A stretch of DNA of 64,000 nt, taken from positions 1,922,001 through 1,986,000 of the forward strand of contig NZ_CP118485.1 in the NCBI RefSeq assembly GCF_051124815.1, written 5' to 3'. The position numbers and the translations under genes are program-made. The stretch is from Azospirillum sp051124815 (GTDB taxonomy: Bacteria > Pseudomonadota > Alphaproteobacteria > Azospirillales > Azospirillaceae). Numbering within the stretch: the stretch's first letter is position 1; each line of letters starts with the position of its first letter. Below the pieces are notes generated by a model that was not told the origin of the DNA, did not search any database, and saw only the letters and a list, made by a program, of their open reading frames with translations. Positions 27,327-35,739 of this stretch are shown here, in pieces.

Positions 27327-29708
27327 TCAGCCGCCGATCCTGGCCAGCCATTCGTCCTCGGTCAGGATTTCGACACCCAGCTCCTTGGCCTTGGCCGCCT
27401 TGCTGCCGGCGTCGGCCCCGGCGACCAGATAGTCGGTCTTGCCGGAGACGGAGCCCGCCACCTTGGCACCCAGCGACTCGGCACGCGCCTTCGCCTCCGA
27501 CCGGGTCATCCGCTCCAGCGTCCCTGTGAAGACCACGGTCTTTCCGGCGATGGGGGAGTTGCTGGCCTTCGGCACCTCGGCCTCCAGCACGTTCAACCGC
27601 TCCATAAGGCCGTGGACGATGACGAGGTTGCGCTCCTCCGCGAAGAATCCGGCCAGCTCCTCCGCCGCGACCTCGCCGACATCGGGGGTGGCAACCAGAT
27701 CGAGCCAGGGCTGACCCGGCGCCTGACCGGCCGCGCGCTCCATCACCGCCCGCCACTCGGCCAACGTACCGTAGCGATCGGCCAGCGCCTGAGCCGCCGG
27801 CTTCTTGACCCCCTTGATCCCCAGCGAGGCGATGATGGTTTCCAGCCGCAGCGCGTCGTTGCCGGCCCCGTCTTTGCCGGCATAGAAGTCCAGCTTCGCC
27901 CCGCACTCCGGATCGGCGAACCAGCCGACAATGGCGTCGGCGGTGGCGCGGCCGACGCCCTTCAACTCGTGCAGGTCGCGCCAGTCCTGGCCGGGCATCG
28001 CCCGTTCCGCCGCCTGCATGCCCTCGACCCAGCCCTGCATGGTCTTGTACTGGCGGGCCAGCGACTTGGCCGTCACCTCGCCGACATGGCGGATGCCGAG
28101 CGCGTAGATCACCCGGTGCAGGTCGATGCCGTCGCGGCGCTGCTGGATGGCCTTGAACAGGTTCTGGACCGACTTCTCCTTCCAGCCCGGCCGGCCGATC
28201 AGTTCGACACGGCCCTCAAGGGTAAAGATGTCGACCGGCGACTTGATGAAGCCCTCGTCCCAGAACTCCTCGATGATCTTCTCGCCCAGCCCTTCGATGT
28301 CGAAGGCGTCGCGCGAGACGAAATGACGGAGGCGTTCCTTCGCCTGGGCGGCACAGATCAGGCCGCCGGTGCAGCGGCGCACCACCTCCCCGGCCTCGCG
28401 GATGGCAAGGCTGCCGCAGACCGGACAGGTCTCCGGCGCGACATAGGGGACGGAGTCGGCGGGGCGCTGCGACAGCACCACCTCCACCACCTGCGGGATG
28501 ACGTCGCCGGCGCGCTGGACCACCACGAGGTCGCCGACGCGGATGTCCTTGCGGGCGATCTCGTCCTCATTGTGCAGGGTGGCGCGGCTGACCACGACGC
28601 CGCCGACGGTGATGTCCTCCAGTTCGGCGACGGGGGTCAGGGCGCCGGTGCGGCCGACCTGGATGGTGATGGCCTTCAACCGGGTCTGCGCCTGTTCGGC
28701 CGGGAACTTGTGCGCGATTGCCCAGCGCGGCGCCCGGCTGACGAAGCCGAGCCGCTGCTGAAGCTCCAGGCTGTCGACCTTGTAGACGACGCCGTCGATG
28801 TCGAAGGGAAGGCCGGCACGCCGCCGGCCGATCCCCTCGTAATAGGCCAGCAGCTTCTCCTTGCCGTCGCACAGCTCCGCCGGGCGGTTCAGTTGGAAGC
28901 CCCAGCCCTTCAGCCGCTCGCGGATGCCCCATTGGGTCTCGGCAATCGGCTCGGACACCTCGCCCAGCGCATATCCGAAGAAGCAGAGCGGCCGGGACGC
29001 GGTGATGGAGGGATCGAGCTGGCGCAGGCTGCCGGCCGCCGCGTTGCGGGGGTTGGCGAACAGTTGATCGCCCTTCTCCGCGCGGGCGGCGTTCATCGCC
29101 AGGAAGTCGTCGCGGCTCATATAGACCTCGCCGCGGACCTCCAGCACCTCGGGGAAGGGCGTCGGCAGGCGGTGCGGCACATCGCGGATGGTGCGGACAT
29201 TGGCGGTGACGTTCTCGCCCTCCGCCCCATCACCGCGGGTGGCGGCCAGCACCAGCTCGCCCTTCTCGTAGCGGAGCGAGCAGGACAGGCCGTCGATCTT
29301 CGGTTCCGCCACGAAGGTCAGCGGCGCATCGTCAGTCAGGCCGAGGAAGCGGCGGACACGGGCGTCGAACTCCGCCACGTCCTCGGGCGCGAAGGCGTTG
29401 CCCAGCGACAGCATCGGGATGGCGTGACGAACCTTGCCGAAGCCGGCGGCCGGTGCGGCGCCGACGCGCAGGCTGGGCGAATCGGCACGGCGCAGGTCGG
29501 GGAAGCGCGCCTCGATGGCAAGGTTGCGGCGGACCAGCGCGTCATAGTCGGCGTCGGAGATCTCCGGCTGGTCCTGCTGGTGATAGAGCCGGTCATGGTG
29601 GGCGATCTCGGCAGCCAGCGCCGCCAGATCCGCCGCAGCCTGTTCCGGCGTCAGGGCATCGACGGCGATGCTGCGGGGATCGGGCGGCGTGTCGAACAGG
29701 TCCTGCAT
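27327..29708 (-). CDS. ligA: NAD-dependent DNA ligase LigA
   Basis: This essential NAD+-dependent ligase seals replication nicks. Domain order is Ia (YHQQDQPEISDADYDALVRR), the adenylation domain with the catalytic Lys in EPKIDGLS, the OB fold, a Cys4 zinc finger (TCPVCGSLAIREAGEVVRRCTGGLICAAQ, read in two parts), helix-hairpin-helix repeats, and a C-terminal BRCT domain (IAGKTVVFTGTLERMTRSEAK). The start at 29708 (MQDLFDTPPD) was chosen over an upstream frame extension of 33 basic residues. At 793 residues it is longer than E. coli LigA (671), as in many alphaproteobacteria. Confidence 0.96.
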   Translation of the reverse strand: MQDLFDTPPDPRSIAVDALTPEQAAADLAALAAEIAHHDRLYHQQDQPEISDADYDALVRRNLAIEARFPDLRRADSPSLRVGAAPAAGFGKVRHAIPMLSLGNAFAPEDVAEFDARVRRFLGLTDDAPLTFVAEPKIDGLSCSLRYEKGELVLAATRGDGAEGENVTANVRTIRDVPHRLPTPFPEVLEVRGEVYMSRDDFLAMNAARAEKGDQLFANPRNAAAGSLRQLDPSITASRPLCFFGYALGEVSEPIAETQWGIRERLKGWGFQLNRPAELCDGKEKLLAYYEGIGRRRAGLPFDIDGVVYKVDSLELQQRLGFVSRAPRWAIAHKFPAEQAQTRLKAITIQVGRTGALTPVAELEDITVGGVVVSRATLHNEDEIARKDIRVGDLVVVQRAGDVIPQVVEVVLSQRPADSVPYVAPETCPVCGSLAIREAGEVVRRCTGGLICAAQAKERLRHFVSRDAFDIEGLGEKIIEEFWDEGFIKSPVDIFTLEGRVELIGRPGWKEKSVQNLFKAIQQRRDGIDLHRVIYALGIRHVGEVTAKSLARQYKTMQGWVEGMQAAERAMPGQDWRDLHELKGVGRATADAIVGWFADPECGAKLDFYAGKDGAGNDALRLETIIASLGIKGVKKPAAQALADRYGTLAEWRAVMERAAGQAPGQPWLDLVATPDVGEVAAEELAGFFAEERNLVIVHGLMERLNVLEAEVPKASNSPIAGKTVVFTGTLERMTRSEAKARAESLGAKVAGSVSGKTDYLVAGADAGSKAAKAKELGVEILTEDEWLARIGG

Positions 29709-29872
29709 GGTGCGTCTCGTGCCGAATCGGGGGCTTCCGGAGAAGGGCCGCGCAGGATAGCGCCTGAGAACCGGTTTCGGGAGTCTGTCGGGGGCGGGCG
29801 GCCGCATCTCGGCGACGACCGGGCCAAGTCCCTATATACTGACGGGCACACCCTTCGGAGTCCGCTGGCCTG

Positions 29873-30409
29873 ATGAGCAAAGCCTATCTACCGGACCTGC
29901 GCATCGACGACCGCATGATCGTCGCTGCCGCGCTGGACCGCATCCTCTACGACGATCCCGACCATTTCGCGGCCGAGGACGCGCGCACCGTGCGCCGGCT
30001 GATCCCGCACAGCCGCTCCGCATGGCTGCGGCTGGGCTTCCGCGCCGAGCGGCAGGGACCGTCGATGAAGGGCGAGGCCGCCGGGATCGGCGACGTGCGG
30101 ATGGAGGGCGACAAGAAGGTGGTGGAGGGCAGCGTCGGCGAATCGGCGACCTGGCGCTGCGGCCAGTACAAGATCACCAACCACGGCAGCGACCTGGAAA
30201 TCTGGCAGGTGATGAGCGACGAATACGCGCCCGAGCCAAAAGGCGCCCGGCTGGAGTTCGACGAGAAGGGCGAGCCGGAACGGCTGACCTTCTTCCAGCC
30301 GCGGGACATCGAATTGCGGATTCCCTTCACCAGCCTCGCCGTCGGCGTGCGGCTGGGCGGCTGGCAGCCCTGGAAGCTGGTGGCGGAGGGGAGTGTCGTC
30401 GCCGGGTGA
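29873..30409 (+). CDS. conserved-looking protein of unknown function
   Basis: This 178-residue soluble protein has no signal peptide or TM segment. I do not recognise a domain. The N-terminal third is helical (YLPDLRIDDRMIVAAALDRIL) and the C-terminal part is predicted to be beta-rich, with WRCGQYKITNHGSDLEIWQVMSDEY and ERLTFFQPRDIELRIPF. It is divergent from ligA and converges with guaB, with only 32 nt between stops. Codon use and GC match the surroundings, so it is a genuine gene rather than a shadow frame. Confidence 0.7.
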   Translation: MSKAYLPDLRIDDRMIVAAALDRILYDDPDHFAAEDARTVRRLIPHSRSAWLRLGFRAERQGPSMKGEAAGIGDVRMEGDKKVVEGSVGESATWRCGQYKITNHGSDLEIWQVMSDEYAPEPKGARLEFDEKGEPERLTFFQPRDIELRIPFTSLAVGVRLGGWQPWKLVAEGSVVAG

Positions 30410-30441
30410 TTTCCGGCGACGACATTCTCAGAAAAGCACCA

Positions 30442-31920
30442 TTACCCCTGCCGGTAGTTCGGCGACTCGTTGGTGATGGTGATGTCGTGGACATGGCTCT
30501 CGCGCAGGCCCGCGTTGGTGATGCGGACGAACTGGCACTTCTCGCGCATCTCGGCGATGGAGGCGCTGCCGGTGTAGCCCATGGCCGCGCGCAGGCCGCC
30601 GACCAGCTGGTGGATGACCGCCGACACTGGGCCCTTGTAGGGAACGCGGCCTTCGACGCCTTCCGGCACCAGCTTCATGGTCGAAACCTCCTGCTGGAAG
30701 TAACGATCCGCCGAACCGCGCGCCATGGCGCCGACCGAGCCCATGCCGCGATAGCTCTTGTAGGAGCGGCCCTGGAACAGGATGACCTCGCCCGGGCTCT
30801 CGTCGGTGCCGGCGAACAGGCTGCCCAGCATGGCGACGCTGGCGCCGCCGGCGATGGCCTTGGCCAGATCGCCCGAATACTTGATGCCGCCGTCAGCGAT
30901 CACCGGGATGCCGTGCTTCTCGCACTCCTCCACCACATCCATCACCGCGGTCAGCTGCGGCACGCCGACACCGGCGATGATGCGGGTGGTGCAGATGGAG
31001 CCCGGACCGATGCCGACCTTGACGGCGTCCGCACCGGCGTCGATCAGCGCCCTGGCCGCTTCGGCGGTGGCGACGTTGCCGGCGATAACCTGGGTATAGC
31101 CGGACATGGCACGGGCGGCGCGGACCTGCTCCAGCACCTTGGCGGAGTGGCCGTGCGCGGTGTCGACCACCAGCACGTCGACGCCGGCGTCGAACAGAGC
31201 CTCCGCACGGGCCAGACCGTCATTGCCGGTGCCGGTGGCGGCGGCGACGCGCAGGCGGCCCTTGCCGTCCTTGCAGGCGTTCGGATAGGCCTGCGCCTTC
31301 TCGATGTCCTTGACGGTGACGAGGCCGATGCAGCGGTAATCCTCGTCGACGACCAGCAGCTTTTCGATGCGGTGCTGGTGGAGCAGGCGCTTGCCTTCCT
31401 CCTGGCTGACGCCCTCGCGGACGGTCACCAGCTCCTTGGTCATCAGTTCGCTGACCGGCTGCTTGGGATCGGTGGCGAAGCGGACGTCGCGGTTGGTCAG
31501 CATGCCGACCAGCTTGCCGCTGCCGAGCTGATCGCGGCTCTCCACCACCGGGATGCCGGAGATGCGGTAGTCGGCCATCAGCTGCAGCGCGTCGGCCAGC
31601 GTGGCGTTCGGCGTGATGGTGATCGGGTTGACGACCATGCCCGACTCGAACCGCTTGACCTTGCGGACCTCTTCGGCCTGCTGCTCGATGGTCAGGTTGC
31701 GGTGGACGACGCCGATGCCGCCGGCCTGAGCCATGGCGATGGCGAGACGGCTCTCGGTCACCGTGTCCATCGCCGAGGACATCAGCGGGATGCCCAGCTC
31801 GATGGTCTTCGTCAATCTTGTCCGGGTGTCCACGTCGTTCGGCAGGACCGAGCTTTCGGCCGGAACCAGCAGCACGTCGTCGAAGGTCAGGGCTTCGCGG
31901 ATTTTGGTGTCGCGCGCCAT
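30442..31920 (-). CDS. guaB: inosine-5'-monophosphate dehydrogenase GuaB
   Basis: GuaB oxidises IMP to XMP with NAD+, the first committed step to guanine nucleotides. It has LTFDDVLLVPAES at the N-terminus, two CBS domains (about 95-215) inserted in the TIM barrel, the catalytic Cys in GIGPGSICTTRIIAGVGVPQ, and the mobile flap with ARGSADRYFQQEV. The start at MARDTKIREAL (31920) has GGGAG upstream. An extension of 11 residues is possible but lacks a ribosome site. It has 492 residues. A palindrome-containing promoter lies just upstream. Confidence 0.97.
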   Translation of the reverse strand: MARDTKIREALTFDDVLLVPAESSVLPNDVDTRTRLTKTIELGIPLMSSAMDTVTESRLAIAMAQAGGIGVVHRNLTIEQQAEEVRKVKRFESGMVVNPITITPNATLADALQLMADYRISGIPVVESRDQLGSGKLVGMLTNRDVRFATDPKQPVSELMTKELVTVREGVSQEEGKRLLHQHRIEKLLVVDEDYRCIGLVTVKDIEKAQAYPNACKDGKGRLRVAAATGTGNDGLARAEALFDAGVDVLVVDTAHGHSAKVLEQVRAARAMSGYTQVIAGNVATAEAARALIDAGADAVKVGIGPGSICTTRIIAGVGVPQLTAVMDVVEECEKHGIPVIADGGIKYSGDLAKAIAGGASVAMLGSLFAGTDESPGEVILFQGRSYKSYRGMGSVGAMARGSADRYFQQEVSTMKLVPEGVEGRVPYKGPVSAVIHQLVGGLRAAMGYTGSASIAEMREKCQFVRITNAGLRESHVHDITITNESPNYRQG

Positions 31921-31951
31921 GTGTGAATCTCCCGGAAGATAAACGTGGCGC

Positions 31952-31979
31952 ACTTATACACAAGACCATGGGCTTGTGA
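31952..31979 (-). promoter_or_regulatory. guaB promoter with palindromic operator
   Basis: On the minus strand TTCACA (31979-31974) and TATAAG (31957-31952) are 16 nt apart, 31 nt before the guaB ATG. The spacer and flanks form a 20-bp near-perfect palindrome, CACAAGACCATGGGCTTGTG (31958-31977; 18 of 20 positions symmetric). A repressor binding there would cover the promoter. Confidence 0.5.
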
Positions 31980-32027
31980 ACCCGTGCGCACACAGCATCT
32001 GTTATGCAAGTGCGAAAAACGGCGTAC

Positions 32028-32735
32028 TTAGTCGTTGGCGTTGCCGCCGCGGAACCCGGTGGCGACGACGTAGGTCTCCGAAGATTCGGCGCGGCTGGCC
32101 GGCGGCTTGGCGTGCTTGACCACGGCGAAGTCGCGCCGCAGCCGGTCGAGCAGCGAGCGCTCCGCCCCGCCCTGGAACAGCTTGGCGACGAAGGCGCCGC
32201 CGGGGGCCAGCACCTCCTCCGCGAAATCGTAAGCCGCCTCGGCCAGCCCCATGATGCGCAGGTGGTCAGTCTGCTGGTGGCCGGTGGTGGGGGCGGCCAT
32301 GTCGCTCAGCACCAGATCGGCCGGGCCGCCCAGTGCTTCCTTCAGCGCCTCGGCGGCGCCTTCCTCCAGGAAGTCGGCCTGCATGGTGGTGGCGCCGGGG
32401 ACCGGGTCCATCGGCAGGATGTCCAGCCCGACCACCTTCCAGCCGTCCTTGGCGGTCTGCACCCTCTCCACCGCGATCTGCGTCCAGCCGCCGGGGGCGG
32501 CGCCCAGATCGACCACGCGCTTGCCGGGGCCGAGCAGACGGAACTTCTCGTCCAGTTGCAGCAGCTTGAAGGCTGCGCGCGAACGATAGCCGCGCTTGGT
32601 CGCCTCGGCCACATAGGGATCGTTCAGGTGGCGCTCCAGCCAGCGCTTGGAGGATTCCGTGCGCTTGCCGGCGGTCTTCACACGGACCGTGGCACGGCGC
32701 CCGCCCGGGCGCGTCGACGGAGTCTTTTCGGTCAT
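32028..32735 (-). CDS. rlmE: 23S rRNA (uridine2552-2'-O)-methyltransferase RlmE
   Basis: This FtsJ/RrmJ-family enzyme methylates U2552 in the 23S A loop during late 50S assembly. A basic N-terminal tail of about 40 residues precedes the Rossmann core. The N-terminal catalytic Lys lies in GYRSRAAFKLLQLDEKF, the SAM loop is VVDLGAAPGGWTQIA, the catalytic Asp is in DLVLSDMAAPTTGH, and the C-terminal catalytic Lys is in GAFVAKLFQGG. The ATG at 32735 (MTEKTPSTRP) was chosen. It has 235 residues. It is probably cotranscribed with the Ppx/GppA gene 84 nt upstream. Confidence 0.94.
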   Translation of the reverse strand: MTEKTPSTRPGGRRATVRVKTAGKRTESSKRWLERHLNDPYVAEATKRGYRSRAAFKLLQLDEKFRLLGPGKRVVDLGAAPGGWTQIAVERVQTAKDGWKVVGLDILPMDPVPGATTMQADFLEEGAAEALKEALGGPADLVLSDMAAPTTGHQQTDHLRIMGLAEAAYDFAEEVLAPGGAFVAKLFQGGAERSLLDRLRRDFAVVKHAKPPASRAESSETYVVATGFRGGNAND

Positions 32736-32819
32736 GATCGCTGCAGTTCCTCGGTCATCCGGCGCAGGCGGGGAGCCTTTCCCCTCCTGTCCGATCATAC
32801 ATCCGGTATCGTTACCGGT

Positions 32820-33842
32820 TCATTCGCCGGCGGCACCGATCAGGTCCACCAGAATCCCTTCACGCAGGCCGCGGTCGGCGATCCGCAGCCGTTCCACCGG
32901 CCAGACGTCGCACAGCGCATCCAGGACGGCGCAGCCGGCGACCACCAGATCGGCGCGGTCCTGGCCGATGCAGGGATGGCGGGCGCGGCCGTCGAAATCC
33001 TGGGCGACCAGATGGTCGATCACCGCGCGGGCATGGTCCACCCGCAGATAGCTGCCGTCCACCGCCCGCCGGTCATAGCGGCACAGCCCCAGATGAACAC
33101 CGGCCAGCGTCGTCACCGTGCCGGAGGTGCCCAGCATCTGCACCTTGCCGGCGGCGACGCGGCTCTGGATGCGGTTGCGCGCCTCGAAGGGCGCAATGGC
33201 GTCGGCCACCGCCTCCACCATCTGGGTGTAGTTGGCACGGGTGACGTTGGGGCCGCCATATTCCTCGGTCAGGCCGATGACGCCGCAGCGGATGGAGGTC
33301 TGGTCGAGCAGGCGCGGCGCCCTGCCCTTCTCCACCTGCAGCCACATCAGCTCGGTGGAGCCGCCGCCGATGTCGAAGACGATGGCATAGGGATGGGTCG
33401 GCTCCAGCAGCGCGGCACAGCCGGCCAGCGCCAGACGCCCTTCCTCCTGGCTGGAGATGATCTCGAGCGGGATGCCGGTCTCGCGCTCCACCGCCTCGAC
33501 GAAGGCCGCGCCGTTGGCGGCGCGGCGGCAGGCCTCGGTCCCGACGGCGCGCACGGCGGTGCAGCCGCGACGCTCGATCTTGGAGCCGCAGACGCGAAGC
33601 GCCGCGATGGTTCGCTCCATCGCGGGTTCCGACAGATGGTCGTTGCGGCTCAGCCCCTCGCCCAGGCGGACGATGCGGGAAAAGGCGTCGATGACGCGGA
33701 AGCCGCCCGGCGCCGATTTGGCGATCAGCAGGCGGCAATTGTTGGTGCCAAGGTCCAGCGCGGCGAAGACCGGGCGCACCAGCGCCGACGAACGCAACCG
33801 TCCGGTGTCGTTCTGCCGCTCGCTTTGCACCTGTAGATCCAC
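32820..33842 (-). CDS. Ppx/GppA family phosphatase
   Basis: This 340-residue ASKHA-fold phosphatase acts on polyphosphate ends and/or pppGpp. Motifs are phosphate-1 FAALDLGTNNCRLLIAK, SRIVRLGEGLS, a central catalytic Glu region (ISSQEEGRLALAG), phosphate-2 VFDIGGGSTELMWL, and GTSGTVTTLAGV. It corresponds to the short form without the C-terminal HD-like domain, so exopolyphosphatase versus guanosine pentaphosphatase cannot be decided. Alphaproteobacteria commonly place it before rlmE, as here. Confidence 0.9.
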   Translation of the reverse strand: MDLQVQSERQNDTGRLRSSALVRPVFAALDLGTNNCRLLIAKSAPGGFRVIDAFSRIVRLGEGLSRNDHLSEPAMERTIAALRVCGSKIERRGCTAVRAVGTEACRRAANGAAFVEAVERETGIPLEIISSQEEGRLALAGCAALLEPTHPYAIVFDIGGGSTELMWLQVEKGRAPRLLDQTSIRCGVIGLTEEYGGPNVTRANYTQMVEAVADAIAPFEARNRIQSRVAAGKVQMLGTSGTVTTLAGVHLGLCRYDRRAVDGSYLRVDHARAVIDHLVAQDFDGRARHPCIGQDRADLVVAGCAVLDALCDVWPVERLRIADRGLREGILVDLIGAAGE

Positions 33843-33975
33843 GTACTGTCCCCGCCGTGACTAAAGAGCGGAGTGTAACCCGGATCGCAGTCCGGCGGGA
33901 ACCCTTCTCGACTCGGATTCCGCCGGCGGCGACCCGCAGGTCACATCTGCGCCAATCACTTGGCTTTCACAAACC

Positions 33976-35199
33976 TCACTTGGCCTTCACGAAGGGACAG
34001 GCGCTGGACTCAATCGGCAGGAAGGCTTCTGATGCCGGGATGCTACGGACTTGGCGGTAATAGTCCCACGGCGCCTTGCTCTCCGCCGGGGCCTTCACCT
34101 GGTACAGCTCGAGGTCGTACAGCACGCGGCCGTCTTTGCGGATGCTGCCAGGGGTGCCGAAATAGTCGGTCGGCATCGCCTTCATCGCGGCGGTGACCGC
34201 CTCGGCATCTGTCGTGCCCGCCGCCTTGACGCCCTTCAGCCAATGCAGGGTGGCGAGGTAGGTGTTGGCCTGCTCCTTGGTCGGCATCTTGCCGTGCCGG
34301 TCGAAGAAGCGCTTCGCCCAGGCCCGGGTCTGGTCGTTCTTGTCCCAATAGAAGCCGCTGGTGACATACAGCCCCTTTGCGAGGTCGAGACCCAGCGAGT
34401 GGATGTCGGTGATGAAGACGATGTAGCCGACCAGCCGCTGCCCCGATTCGGTCAGGCCGAACTCGCCCGCCTGCTTGATCGTGCCGATGGTCTCCGCGCC
34501 AACGTTGGCGAGCGCCACCACCTTGGCGCCGCTGCCCTGGGCGCTGAGCAGGTAGGACCCGAAATCGCTGGTGCCCATCGGGTGGCGCACGCCGCCGACC
34601 ACGGTGCCGCCGGCCTGTTTGATCGCCTCGGTCGCCGCCTTCTCCATCGCCGAGCCGAAGGCGAAGTCGGCGGTGATGAAGTACCAGCTGGTGCCGCCCG
34701 ACTGCACCACCGCCTTGGTCGTGCCGACCGCCAGCGACGCGGTGTCGTCGGCCCAATGGATGCTGTAGGGCGAACATTGGGCGTTGGTCAGCTCGGTGGT
34801 CGTCGCGGCGCTGATCATCAGCACCTTCTTCTTCTCGCGCGCGACCGCCTGCACCGCCAGCGCGACGGAGGAGACCGGGATGTCGGTCACCATGTCGACG
34901 CCTTCGCGGTCGAACCAGCTGCGCACGATGTTGGACGCCACGTCCGGCTTGTTTTGCATGTCGGCGGACAGCACCTCCACCGGCCGGCCGAGCACGCTGC
35001 CGCCGAAATCCTCCACCGCCATTCGGGTGGCGAGCACGGCGCCCTTGCCGCCGATGTCCGATGCGAAGCCCGCCTCATCCGCCAGCACGCCGATGCGCAC
35101 CGGTTGGGCGGTCTGGGCATTTGCGGAAAGCGCCACAGCCGACAACGCGGTCGTGGCGAGCAGCGTCGCCAATGCAAAGGGCTTCAGCAACCGACCCAT
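33976..35199 (-). CDS. ABC transporter substrate-binding protein, branched-chain amino acid type
   Basis: This periplasmic type I binding protein of the LivJ class (Peripla_BP_6) has 407 residues. A signal peptide is clear (MGRLLKPFALATLLATTALSA, cleavage near ANAQTA). The mature start PVRIGVLADEAGFASDIGG and later MAVEDFGG match the family. The ATG at 35199 has GGGGAGG upstream; in-frame sequence further upstream is not homologous. It is an orphan: no permease or ATPase adjoins it. The ligand cannot be read; amides, amino acids and aromatics are all bound by relatives. Confidence 0.88.
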   Translation of the reverse strand: MGRLLKPFALATLLATTALSAVALSANAQTAQPVRIGVLADEAGFASDIGGKGAVLATRMAVEDFGGSVLGRPVEVLSADMQNKPDVASNIVRSWFDREGVDMVTDIPVSSVALAVQAVAREKKKVLMISAATTTELTNAQCSPYSIHWADDTASLAVGTTKAVVQSGGTSWYFITADFAFGSAMEKAATEAIKQAGGTVVGGVRHPMGTSDFGSYLLSAQGSGAKVVALANVGAETIGTIKQAGEFGLTESGQRLVGYIVFITDIHSLGLDLAKGLYVTSGFYWDKNDQTRAWAKRFFDRHGKMPTKEQANTYLATLHWLKGVKAAGTTDAEAVTAAMKAMPTDYFGTPGSIRKDGRVLYDLELYQVKAPAESKAPWDYYRQVRSIPASEAFLPIESSACPFVKAK

Positions 35200-35739
35200 G
35201 CAATCCTCCCCATCCTTGGTCTCGTGTGGCGGGTGCGCGTCAGCCTGCGACGCCCTGCCGCACCATTCATCCCCGTGGATAGCGGGATTTAATTTCATAC
35301 GCAAACAGTATCGTCTGAAACCTATTCATCTGAAGATTTCGCGCAAAACAAAAGCCCTCGCTCCGAGGTCGGGCGAGGGCTTTCGCATCGGGCATCAACG
35401 GCCCAAATGGTGTCGCCAATCAGGCGAAATAAAACTGAGCGATTTCGGCCGAATGGTTCGGCAATATCACGTAAGCGCCGGTGGAGTCATGATCTTACTC
35501 ACCCTCCCTGGTATCGGTCTCTACTGTTCCGCCCAAGCCATCTGCTTGAACGGTAAGGCGTTTCCGATGCTCGCTCACTTCACCTCGATGTCGATTACTG
35601 TAAGACAGAGCCTGCTCCCCTTTCACAGAGCTGTCAAGAAAATCGCATGCTGCGTCGCAGCGTTGTTTCGAGGCGCCGATCGCCTGTCCAATCGGGGGAG
35701 GGCTGGCCTTTTCACGGCACCGAACCCACCTTGTGGGGC
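35200..35739. other. 540-bp intergenic region, possible minus-strand small RNA
   Basis: No convincing protein gene is present. The region is less GC-rich than its surroundings. It carries one strong terminator hairpin (listed separately) whose T-run lies on the minus strand, 150 nt upstream of the binding-protein gene, with no annotated gene feeding it. A transcript starting somewhere in 35400-35640 and ending there would be a small RNA or attenuated leader. TTGACA occurs on the minus strand at about 35632-35627. Confidence 0.35.
35341..35383 (-). terminator. strong intrinsic terminator without an obvious gene
   Basis: AAAGCCCTCGC (35351-35361) pairs perfectly with GCGAGGGCTTT (35373-35383) around an 11-nt loop. 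On the minus strand it is followed by TTTTGTTTTG. On the plus strand only TTT follows, so minus-strand termination is favoured. Confidence 0.6.

Noticed and set aside
27240..29873. An 877-codon plus-strand frame opposite ligA, and a 914-codon minus-strand frame opposite the second chemoreceptor
   Set aside because: Both are antisense shadows of clear genes with all functional motifs on the other strand.
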